A stretch of 42,500 bases of DNA from Spirochaetota bacterium. GTDB taxonomy: Bacteria > Spirochaetota > UBA4802 > UB4802. The DNA lies in the NCBI GenBank assembly GCA_029548025.1, contig JAKPOE010000400.1:1-42500 (forward strand). The letters run 5' to 3'. A model generated the notes under the pieces. The model saw nothing but the letters and a program-made list of their open reading frames with translations, was not told the DNA's origin and made no database searches. Both the position numbers and the translations under genes were made by a program. Below are positions 1 through 6,853 of this stretch, one piece after another (the stretch's first letter is position 1; every line of letters starts with the position of its first letter).

Positions 1-1574
1 GGTTTGCAAAATTCCAGAAGTTCATCAGGTGTTATGCTCTGACCCTCTTTGAGCACAACAAACGCTTTGATAGATTCGCCACGTTTTTTGTCAGGTATTC
101 CAATTGCGGCGCATTTTGCTACCTTTTCGTTTTGATGCAGAACCTCTTCAATCTCGCGGGGATAGATATTATAACCTCCCGAAATAATGAGGTCTTTTTT
201 GCGGTCAACAACAAAAAAATAGCCGTCTTTATCCATGTAGGCTATATCACCGGATTTCAGGAAGCCATCGCTGGTAAATGCGTTTTTAGTTTCTTCAGGC
301 TTGTTTAAATATCCTTGAGTAACCTGAGGACCTTTGAATAACATCTCGCCGGGCTTACCAACAGGCAATTCTTTTTTTCCGGTTTCCAGATCGACAATCT
401 TTACTTCAGTGTCAGGGTAAGGAATGCCAATGCTCCCGGGCTTTTTTAGTCCCTTATAGGGATTAAGATGTGTTTGCGGGGATGTTTCGGTCATGCCAAA
501 GCCCTCATTTATTTCAACACCGGTAAGCTTCTTAAATTCCTGTAAAATTTCAACAGGCAATGATGCTCCGCCGGATGTCAGCAGTTTGAAACATGTCATA
601 TCGGTTTTTTTTAGGTCAGGATGTTGCAGCATGCCAATGTACATTGTAGGGACCAATGGTGACATTGTTGGCCTATACTGACGGATAGCTTTTAATAAAT
701 TTTCGGGTTGAGGTTTTGGTATAAGAACGATTGTCCATCCCATATACAGTGGAAGATTCATGGCTGCTGACATGCCAAGCACATGGAATACAGGAGGTGA
801 AGCCATTGCGATTTCTTCACCACGATTGGTATTGAACCACTTTTCATACATCTGTACCATGCAGCCCAGATTACGATGTGTTAAAATTGCACCTTTTGAT
901 ATGCCTGTTGTTCCACCGGTATACTGATATGCCACAACATCATCAAAGGTAATGGCAACATGCGGAGGATTTGGCTCTGACACCTTGATGCAGTGCTTGA
1001 AAGCGTAAACATTGGGAGCCGGATAAACATCAGCTTTCATATTGTTCTTTTTTGCAACCAGAGGGAAAAGGATATTTTTTGGGAATGGCAGATAGTCGCC
1101 AATAGAAGCATAAATAATGTGTTTAATATTGGTGACCGAGCGAAGCTTAATCATGCGGTTTGCTAACAGATCGATGCACACTAAAACCTTTGCTCCTGAG
1201 TCAATAAACTGATATTCCAATTCCCTGTCGCTATACAGGGGATTACACATTGCTACAATGCCACCCAGAGTAATGGTGGCGTAGTATGCAACAACAGTTT
1301 GAATCATGTTGGGAAGCAGGATGGCTACCACATCACCTTTCCTTACTCCCAGAGAAGCAAGAAATGCTGCAAATTTTTTTATCATGGTATCAAGCTCGCT
1401 ATAGGTTACTGTGTACCCTTCAAAGATTAAGGCAGTATGGTCAGGAAACTGGTTAACGCTGTTTTCCAGCATTTTGTGGAGTGGAGTTTCATGGTATTGT
1501 ATGGTGGGTGGTACACCCGGGTCATAATGTTTTAACCATGGTTTTGATTGGTATGGTGATTTCATATTTTTCAT
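1..1574 (-). CDS. fadD: Long-chain acyl-CoA synthetase (AMP-forming), 3' end beyond the window
   Basis: Reading frame open on the minus strand from ATG at 1574 to the window edge (524 codons seen). It activates fatty acids to acyl-CoA through an acyl-adenylate. The adenylate-forming superfamily signature YQYTGGTTGISKGA (P-loop-like AMP-binding motif) is clear, followed by GMTETSP and, near the window edge, SGDIAYMDKDGY and VDRKKDLIISGGYNIYPREIE, the hinge and C-terminal lid motifs of FadD-type ligases; only the last few dozen residues should be missing. The start is supported by GGAGAG at 1582-1587, 7 nt upstream, and by a consensus-like promoter further upstream. No partner gene in the same direction is visible upstream. 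The exact chain-length preference cannot be read from the sequence. Family assignment is very secure; the symbol is by similarity. Confidence 0.95.
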   Translation of the reverse strand, partial: MKNMKSPYQSKPWLKHYDPGVPPTIQYHETPLHKMLENSVNQFPDHTALIFEGYTVTYSELDTMIKKFAAFLASLGVRKGDVVAILLPNMIQTVVAYYATITLGGIVAMCNPLYSDRELEYQFIDSGAKVLVCIDLLANRMIKLRSVTNIKHIIYASIGDYLPFPKNILFPLVAKKNNMKADVYPAPNVYAFKHCIKVSEPNPPHVAITFDDVVAYQYTGGTTGISKGAILTHRNLGCMVQMYEKWFNTNRGEEIAMASPPVFHVLGMSAAMNLPLYMGWTIVLIPKPQPENLLKAIRQYRPTMSPLVPTMYIGMLQHPDLKKTDMTCFKLLTSGGASLPVEILQEFKKLTGVEINEGFGMTETSPQTHLNPYKGLKKPGSIGIPYPDTEVKIVDLETGKKELPVGKPGEMLFKGPQVTQGYLNKPEETKNAFTSDGFLKSGDIAYMDKDGYFFVVDRKKDLIISGGYNIYPREIEEVLHQNEKVAKCAAIGIPDKKRGESIKAFVVLKEGQSITPDELLEFCK

Positions 1575-1611
1575 ACAGTTACTCTCCTAATTTGTATAGA
1601 TATTATATTGT

Positions 1612-1641
1612 ATTATAATTATATTAATTTGTATTTGTCAA
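1612..1641 (-). promoter_or_regulatory. Sigma70-type promoter of the acyl-CoA synthetase gene
   Basis: On the minus strand TTGACA (1641-1636) is followed after 18 bp by TATAAT (1617-1612), both perfect consensus hexamers. Transcription would begin near 1605 and give a leader of about 30 nt before the ATG at 1574. Seen directly in sequence; activity is inferred. Confidence 0.6.
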
Positions 1642-1682
1642 GTATTAATAATTAAGATTTATATGGATACTATACAAACAGA

Positions 1683-1859
1683 ATAATGCTCTGACCCCAA
1701 TCTTTTTTATCTTTCTTTGCCAGTAATCCGGTATCGGCAGGGAAGATGGCTTCACCTTTTGAAGGCTATGTTGGCGGCTTAAGGACGTTTTTACAGTAAC
1801 TATCGCCCCGGCATACCTGTTACCGTGCATCAGTATTTTCTGGAGTCAGGCACTATTAT
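1683..1859. repeat. Decayed small repeat element with imperfect inverted ends
   Basis: A stretch visibly richer in GC than the surrounding intergenic DNA is bounded by imperfect inverted ends: left arm 1683-1699 (ATAATGCTCTGACCCCA) and right arm 1841-1859, whose reverse complement is ATAATAGTGCCTGACTCCA; 13 of 17 positions match if a 2-nt gap is allowed. The interior carries one AACTATCGC word (1798) and no credible gene; a 61-codon minus ORF here looks incidental. The end words resemble GGGGTCAGAGC/GTGCCTGACTCC ends that I recall from small mobile or REP-like elements, but that link is from memory and unverified. Most likely a remnant of a non-autonomous element. Confidence 0.4.
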
Positions 1860-1917
1860 GGAGGGAGGCATGCAAACGCTCCGTGCCCGTGTCAGTGGCA
1901 GGATGTAGTGCTAACCC

Positions 1918-2472
1918 TTAGCCAAATACATTATGAAATGCGAACTCGTCCAGTGGTTTGCGCGGCGGCCGTTCTGGTTCACTTTGCTTTTGCCAGTCGG
2001 TTAAATCTTCATGAATGTGATCATCCTTTTTGCCTACGATGATAAGCGTGATAACGGTATATTCGTCAGGGATGTTACAAACCTCATGAACTGTTGGTTC
2101 ATCATATCCTGCAATGGGATGTGCTACCAGTCCGAGTTCAGTGGCTTTTAACAACAACAGGGCTGTTGCCATCCCGGTATCAAACTGATGGTAAATGCGG
2201 TTTTTTAAGACACAATCATCCTTTTCTTTGCTGAGAACGGCAATTATCATTGATCCTTTTAATGCCCATTCATTCCCTTTCGTTAATGCTTTTTTAAGCT
2301 TTAAAAGCCTGTCAGGTTCATACACAAAAACAAAACGCCACGGCTGGTTATTGTAGCACGATGGAGCTAACGAGGCTGCCCCTGCCAGCTCATCTATCAG
2401 CTCTTTGTTAATAGTAGCTGGTATAAGTGAACGGAATGCTCGTCTTTTGTTTATAGCTTCCTGAAGATTCAT
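1918..2472 (-). CDS. Nitroreductase-family flavoprotein
   Basis: 184 residues, the usual size of a single-domain FMN-dependent nitroreductase. It begins with the family pattern NKRRAFRSL (FMN-phosphate contact), followed by ASLAPSCYNNQPWRF (substrate/flavin loop with NNQPW) and the C-terminal TALLLLKATELGL and IVGKK segments of the fold. Such proteins reduce nitro compounds, quinones or related acceptors with NAD(P)H; some members act on natural substrates such as enones, so the true substrate is unknown. The start ATG at 2472 has AGGAGG at 2478-2483, 5 nt away. It lies 15 nt downstream of the Bcp peroxiredoxin gene in the same direction, so the two are probably one transcript with a redox or detoxification role. 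Confidence 0.88.
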   Translation of the reverse strand: MNLQEAINKRRAFRSLIPATINKELIDELAGAASLAPSCYNNQPWRFVFVYEPDRLLKLKKALTKGNEWALKGSMIIAVLSKEKDDCVLKNRIYHQFDTGMATALLLLKATELGLVAHPIAGYDEPTVHEVCNIPDEYTVITLIIVGKKDDHIHEDLTDWQKQSEPERPPRKPLDEFAFHNVFG

Positions 2473-2487
2473 ACATACCTCCTGATG

Positions 2488-2961
2488 TTATACAAAAGAT
2501 TGTAATGTCTGTAAAACCTCTTCAACATGTCCGGGAACTTTTACCTTTCGCCACACTGCTCTGACACTGCCGTCTGGATCTACTAAAAAAGTACTGCGTT
2601 CTATCCCCCAAAAGCTTTTGCCATACATGCTCTTCTTTTTCCATACGTCATACGCCTTTGCAGCTTTATGCTCTGTGTCCGATAGTAATATAAGATTGAG
2701 GTTATGTTTATCATAAAATCGGCAATGACTCTGCGGGCTATCAGGGCTTATACCGATAACTATCGCATTAAAATGGTTAAACTGCTCAATGCTTTTTGTA
2801 AAATCAATTGCCTCCAGTGTACACCCCTGTGTATCATCTTTAGGATAAAAATAAATCACAACCCATTTTCCTTTAAGGTCATTGATGTCTATGATGTTGT
2901 TGTCCTTATCGGGCAGTTGTATTGCAGGTGCTGTTTTATTTAAAAGTTTATCTGGTTTCAT
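2488..2961 (-). CDS. bcp: Thioredoxin-dependent thiol peroxidase (PrxQ/Bcp)
   Basis: 157 residues from ATG 2961, chosen over an upstream in-frame start at 2997 because GAGGAG (2968-2973) sits 6 nt before it. Bcp reduces peroxides and lipid hydroperoxides in the cytoplasm. The peroxidatic site is YPKDDTQGCT with Cys47; the trailing SDTEHKAAKAYDV and FLVDPDG segments are typical. The resolving Cys that many Bcps have five residues after the peroxidatic one is Ile52 here; the only other cysteine is Cys80 (SHCRFYDK), near the helix where a subgroup of PrxQ proteins carries its resolving residue. It is first in a probable two-gene unit with the nitroreductase. Confidence 0.93.
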   Translation of the reverse strand: MKPDKLLNKTAPAIQLPDKDNNIIDINDLKGKWVVIYFYPKDDTQGCTLEAIDFTKSIEQFNHFNAIVIGISPDSPQSHCRFYDKHNLNLILLSDTEHKAAKAYDVWKKKSMYGKSFWGIERSTFLVDPDGSVRAVWRKVKVPGHVEEVLQTLQSFV

Positions 2962-3025
2962 GTCACACTCCTCAGTATACAATGTTACTGCGACCATTGT
3001 AACAGTAATATTTTAAAGCATCCTC

Positions 3026-3054
3026 TAAAATACTAATAAATCAATCGCATGTCA
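3026..3054 (-). promoter_or_regulatory. Possible promoter of the bcp-nitroreductase unit
   Basis: Minus strand TTGACA (3054-3049), 17 bp spacer, TATTTT (3031-3026, 4 of 6 consensus). It would start transcription about 60 nt before the bcp ATG. The -35 is perfect and the -10 weak. Confidence 0.4.
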
Positions 3055-3081
3055 ATAGGTATTGTAAAAAATTATAAGCAC

Positions 3082-3110
3082 TTGACAAAATATTTTTTGT
3101 GTTCGATAGT
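3082..3110 (+). promoter_or_regulatory. Possible promoter of the OmpA-type gene, -10 inside an octamer copy
   Basis: TTGACA (3082-3087), 17-bp spacer, GATAGT (3105-3110, 4 of 6). The -10 hexamer is contained in a CGATAGTT copy (3104-3111) of the over-represented octamer. If correct, the inverted octamer partner at 3125-3132 would lie just after the transcription start. Confidence 0.4.
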
Positions 3111-3132
3111 TGCTCTATAAAGATAACTATCG
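3104..3132. repeat. Inverted pair of the AACTATCG octamer
   Basis: CGATAGTT at 3104-3111 and AACTATCG at 3125-3132 form a perfect 8-bp inverted repeat around a 13-nt spacer, 28 nt before the ATG at 3160. It could be an operator, a cruciform or simply two members of the dispersed octamer family. Confidence 0.6.
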
Positions 3133-3159
3133 TATAGAGAAAGATTAAGCGAGGAAATA

Positions 3160-5787
3160 ATGAAATTGCGTGTTTTTATGATATTGGTAGTAGTGTTATG
3201 CTCTGTGGCCACTGCTTTTGCTTTTACTGATGGCAGTGACCTCATGCTGCTCAGCGGGAGTGCAAGCATGCTGGGGAGGGCGGATACCGGTGTTGCTTCT
3301 TTTGGCTCTGACACCTTCATTACCAACCCGGCTGCACTTGCAAAAGAGGAGCGTTTTACTGGCTCGGTAAACTACGGCAGCATGCTTTTTGATTACTATA
3401 ATCCATCGGTTGTCATAGGATTGCCTACTTCGTATGGTGTCATAGGAGGTATGTTCCGCTCCATGAGTGGCTCTGACACCCTGAATGGCTATCAGTTTGC
3501 TCTGGGTGGTGCAAAAGAGTTTACACGACGCTTATCTGCCGGGGCATCGTTTACATTTTTGTATGGCGATGGTCCCTCGTCAGGCGCATACTTTGCAGGT
3601 ATTAATATTGGGAGTATCTATCAAACAACAATCAATACCGATATTGGCAGGGGATTTGGGCTGTATTATCCATTGCTGGGCTTTGCTGTGCAGGCAGGTT
3701 TACCATTTGGCAGTGATGATGATTTTTCTGATTGTAATCAGATTACCGCTGGATATACCCTTCCGTTTTTTAAGCGTGACGATATCAGTATAAGCCTTTT
3801 TAATGATTTTTCCTTTTTACAGTATGATGACATTGCGGTTAAGGTTGGCTTTGAGGGTATATACCAGGGAAAATATATTGCACGTATAGGATTTATGGCT
3901 CCGCAACCGTATGACTATGCAGATGTTACTTTAGGAGCCGGATATAGATTATCCGGTGATACGTATAAAGCAGAGTTTAATTACGCACTTGTTCATTATA
4001 AAAAAGCCGATTTTGTACATTATATTGGCACACAGATAAGTTATGGAAGATTGGACAAAGAACCGCCACTGACAGGCATTACGGCAAGTGAACGCTACAT
4101 TTCACCCAACACTGATGGTGTCAAAGACTTTGTATTGTTTAACCTATCAGTTTCTGATGTGAGCAAGATTGGCGGATGGCGGTTGCAAATACGTGATGAT
4201 GCAGGCAAAGTTGTAAAAGAATACCGCATCAGCGAGCGCGATGTTGAAGAGTCGTTAACAATAAAAGGATTTATCAATAAACTATGGGCAAAGAAGGAAT
4301 CGGCAATGGTGCCACAGACGATATTCTGGGATGGTACCGATAACAACAACCAGGTTGTTCCTGATGGCGACTATGTATACGCCTTTTTAGCATGGGATGA
4401 TCGGGATAACATATCACCGGAGATCACCGGCGTTGTGACTGTTGACACAACAAGCCCCGAGATTGAGCTATCCTGCGACGATAGATTTTTCTCGCCCAAT
4501 AATGATGGACGCAAAGATACCTTAAAAATTAGTCAATTGGTCAAGACACAATCACATGACGAGTGGCAGGCTGCATTTGTTGATACTGCAGGGAAGGTTG
4601 TAAAAAAATATACATGGCGTGGTAACGAGGTGCCAAAGGTTGTGGTGTGGGATGGCAAAGATGATAGCGGCAATGATGTTCCTGAAGGCTTATATACCTA
4701 TCAGATTCAGTGTACTGATTATGCTGGCAATAAGGCATCTGCAACAATACGCGAAATAAGCCTTACCCGTCAGTATCAGACAGTGGATATTGTTGCATCG
4801 TTAGAATACTTCTCTTATCGGCTTCATAGTTCTATACTGTTTACCCCGGCGGTTTCTGACACAAAAGATCTTGTTTCATGGCAGTTTACTATAACCAGCG
4901 AAAAGGATAAGGTGGTTTATCAAACGAAAGGACAAACAGTACCAAAAACTATTAGCTGGGATGGTAAATCAGACAAGGGCGATAAGCTTTCAGATGGTAT
5001 CTACACCTATACCTTCAGTGCCGAGTATTTAAGCGGCAACAATCCACGATCGTTTGCAAAGTCATTTATTATTGATAGTACACCTCCTGATGTTGAGCTA
5101 TCGTATACGCCAGAGCTATTCTCACCCGATGGCGATGGCGAAGATGATATCCTTACCATTAATCCGTCTATAAAGGACAATGCAGGCATTAAACGCTGGG
5201 ATATTACCATCTATGCGCCTGCAGGGTATGTTTTCAAAACATTTAAAGGGTCGGAGCCCCCTGCTGAAATCAAATGGGATGGTATAGGTGCCGGCAATGA
5301 ACTGGTGGAGTCTGCTGCGGATTATTTTATAGAACTATCTGCCACAGATATAGCTGGCAATACAGCAAAAACAAAACGGATTAAGCTTCCCATTGATGTT
5401 CTGGTTATGGTAACAGAGCGGGGACTAAAAATACGTATCAGCAATATTGAATTTGCCTTTGACAGTGCAAAGCTAACCGGCAAAGCGTTTCCCATTTTAA
5501 ATAGGGTTGTGGAGATATTAAATAAATATGAAAAATACAATGTTGTGATTGAAGGGCATACTGATGACATTGGCGAGGAGAAGTATAATTTAAAGCTGTC
5601 CGAGGACAGGGCAAAATCGGTAATGGATTATCTTGTCAGCAAAGGGATTGATAAGAAGCGATTGACCTCACGCGGTATGGGCGAAACATCACCATTTTTG
5701 CCCAACACCAGCGTTGAAAACAGACGGCGTAATCGCAGGGTTGAATTTTTGTTGCTGAAACCTGATACTATGGTTCAGGAACAATGA
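3160..5787 (+). CDS. Outer-membrane protein: barrel-like N-terminus, FlgD/Ig-like repeats, OmpA C-terminus
   Basis: 875 residues. Residues 1-21 are a signal peptide (cleavage after AFA likely). Residues about 25-305 resemble the UPF0164/PorV-type barrel, with SASMLGRADTGVAS and TNPAALAKEERF near the start. Four repeat units follow (about 305-760), three of them opening with an acidic loop of the form SPNxDGxxD (SPNTDGVKD, SPNNDGRKD, SPDGDGEDD) and ending in a WDGxxxxGxxVPDGxYxY pattern like the FlgD Ig-like domain. The end (about 765-875) is an OmpA domain: FAFDSAKL, GHTDDIGEEKYNLKLSEDRAKSV and NRRRNRRVEF, which binds peptidoglycan. It thus appears to join the outer membrane to the wall with a long linker. 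GAGG at 3151 supports the start. The gene downstream begins 4 nt after the stop. Confidence 0.85.
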   Translation: MKLRVFMILVVVLCSVATAFAFTDGSDLMLLSGSASMLGRADTGVASFGSDTFITNPAALAKEERFTGSVNYGSMLFDYYNPSVVIGLPTSYGVIGGMFRSMSGSDTLNGYQFALGGAKEFTRRLSAGASFTFLYGDGPSSGAYFAGINIGSIYQTTINTDIGRGFGLYYPLLGFAVQAGLPFGSDDDFSDCNQITAGYTLPFFKRDDISISLFNDFSFLQYDDIAVKVGFEGIYQGKYIARIGFMAPQPYDYADVTLGAGYRLSGDTYKAEFNYALVHYKKADFVHYIGTQISYGRLDKEPPLTGITASERYISPNTDGVKDFVLFNLSVSDVSKIGGWRLQIRDDAGKVVKEYRISERDVEESLTIKGFINKLWAKKESAMVPQTIFWDGTDNNNQVVPDGDYVYAFLAWDDRDNISPEITGVVTVDTTSPEIELSCDDRFFSPNNDGRKDTLKISQLVKTQSHDEWQAAFVDTAGKVVKKYTWRGNEVPKVVVWDGKDDSGNDVPEGLYTYQIQCTDYAGNKASATIREISLTRQYQTVDIVASLEYFSYRLHSSILFTPAVSDTKDLVSWQFTITSEKDKVVYQTKGQTVPKTISWDGKSDKGDKLSDGIYTYTFSAEYLSGNNPRSFAKSFIIDSTPPDVELSYTPELFSPDGDGEDDILTINPSIKDNAGIKRWDITIYAPAGYVFKTFKGSEPPAEIKWDGIGAGNELVESAADYFIELSATDIAGNTAKTKRIKLPIDVLVMVTERGLKIRISNIEFAFDSAKLTGKAFPILNRVVEILNKYEKYNVVIEGHTDDIGEEKYNLKLSEDRAKSVMDYLVSKGIDKKRLTSRGMGETSPFLPNTSVENRRRNRRVEFLLLKPDTMVQEQ

Positions 5788-5791
5788 TACA

Positions 5792-6562
5792 ATGGCAGGG
5801 TTGATAGTTTTTTCGGATATTGACGGAACCATACTTGATGTAAAAAGGTATTCGTTTGAAGATTCGCTGCGGGCAATACAAAGGCTTATTGGCATGGATA
5901 TCCCTCTTATTATGGTATCCAGCAAGACGCATTCTGAAATAATGAAGCTGCACGGTGCACTGGGTTTACACCATCCCTTTGTTTTTGAAAACGGTGCAGG
6001 TATTGGTTTTGCTGATGGCAGCTATATATTGCTGGGGAAAGATATACAGGAACTATCGAACCATAAAACCATAATACGTGCCATGGTAAAGAATTGTATA
6101 TGGGTTGACGACATTCCGGTTCAGGAACTATCGCTCTATACCGGGCTATCACATGATGATGTTACCCTTATGCTCCAGCGGAAGGCATCTTTGTTGTTTA
6201 TGGCAGAACAATTGCCAACAACCATTACGGACATCAATAGCAGTATTGCTGAGTATGGCATTGCCATCACAACAGGAGGGAAGTTTTTTACCGTGCAGGA
6301 TAGCCGGGTTGATAAGGGCAGGGCAGTACAGTACATTAAAAACCTTTTTCAAAATAGATATAATGATATGTATACCATTGGGATAGGTGATGGCTATAAC
6401 GATATCGATATGTTCAATGCTGTTGATGAGGCATATTTTGTTGGCGATGATACGCTATTTATCAGCATTCAGGGACAGTGCAATAAGGTTACAATGACAC
6501 AGCGAAAAGGTCCCGATGGGTTTTCTGATATCATAAATATGATAACGCAACCTAATCGCTGA
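5792..6562 (+). CDS. HAD phosphatase, mannosyl-3-phosphoglycerate phosphatase-like
   Basis: 256 residues, the size of Cof/MpgP-type HAD phosphatases. Motif I is FSDIDGTILD (nucleophile Asp9, acid/base Asp11), motif II SSKT, the Lys is in SRVDKGRAV, and motif IV is GIGDGYNDIDMF. The SSKT motif, ENGAGI segment and overall length resemble mannosyl-3-phosphoglycerate phosphatase (YedP/MpgP), which makes the compatible solute mannosylglycerate; other sugar phosphates are possible. No mannosylphosphoglycerate synthase is in the window, so the substrate stays open. The gene starts 4 nt after the OmpA-type gene, whose end supplies the likely ribosome binding site (AGGAAC), so the two are probably co-transcribed. 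Two copies of AACTATCG lie inside (6051, 6126), both read as Glu-Leu-Ser. Confidence 0.8.
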   Translation: MAGLIVFSDIDGTILDVKRYSFEDSLRAIQRLIGMDIPLIMVSSKTHSEIMKLHGALGLHHPFVFENGAGIGFADGSYILLGKDIQELSNHKTIIRAMVKNCIWVDDIPVQELSLYTGLSHDDVTLMLQRKASLLFMAEQLPTTITDINSSIAEYGIAITTGGKFFTVQDSRVDKGRAVQYIKNLFQNRYNDMYTIGIGDGYNDIDMFNAVDEAYFVGDDTLFISIQGQCNKVTMTQRKGPDGFSDIINMITQPNR

Positions 6563-6692
6563 CCTGAACATGCTGCTCTACATAGCTATCAAATTCTTCA
6601 CGTGTCATTTTGTCCTTGTACAACTGCCATAAAACTTCTTTTAATTCGTCTAATGTTTCAAACTTAGCGCCGTCAAGTTTATAATGTGCCAT
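6552..6692 (-). CDS. Small hypothetical protein, 46 residues
   Basis: A minus-strand ORF from ATG 6692 to TAG at 6552 that encodes a charged, mostly helical peptide starting MAHYKLDGAKFETLDELKE and ending in HVQVSD. It overlaps the end of the convergent HAD gene by 11 bp. Composition (few stops nearby, many Lys/Glu/Asp and aromatic residues, no strange codon use) looks like a real protein, and AGGGA about 9 nt upstream could serve as a ribosome binding site. I do not recognise a family. It is the only protein-like content of the 6563-6853 gap; no promoter was recognised for it. Confidence 0.55.
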   Translation of the reverse strand: MAHYKLDGAKFETLDELKEVLWQLYKDKMTREEFDSYVEQHVQVSD

Positions 6693-6853
6693 ACGTCATG
6701 TCCCTGCCAGCAAAAATTATTCTGATTTATCCTGATTGATCAGAATTAGTTCTTTACAATCACGGGGTCACTATAAAATTTAGCACAAAATATTCCATAA
6801 AAAAATATTTGAAATATTCTTGATAACTTTTTATTGTATGATGGGATTAAAGA

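Larger units (their letters stand above)
1575..1917. other. Intergenic region, no gene
   Basis: Holds the promoter and ribosome binding site of the upstream minus-strand ligase gene (1582-1641) and the putative decayed repeat element (1683-1859). No convincing ORF, RNA gene or terminator was recognised. Confidence 0.6.

Noticed and set aside
1645..1830. 61-codon minus ORF in the decayed repeat
   Set aside because: Overlaps the promoter region's edge and the repeat; no ribosome binding site and no family resemblance.
4856..4866. TTCTGACACAAAAG as another copy of the GCTCTGAC word
   Set aside because: Only partial match, so it was left out of the count.
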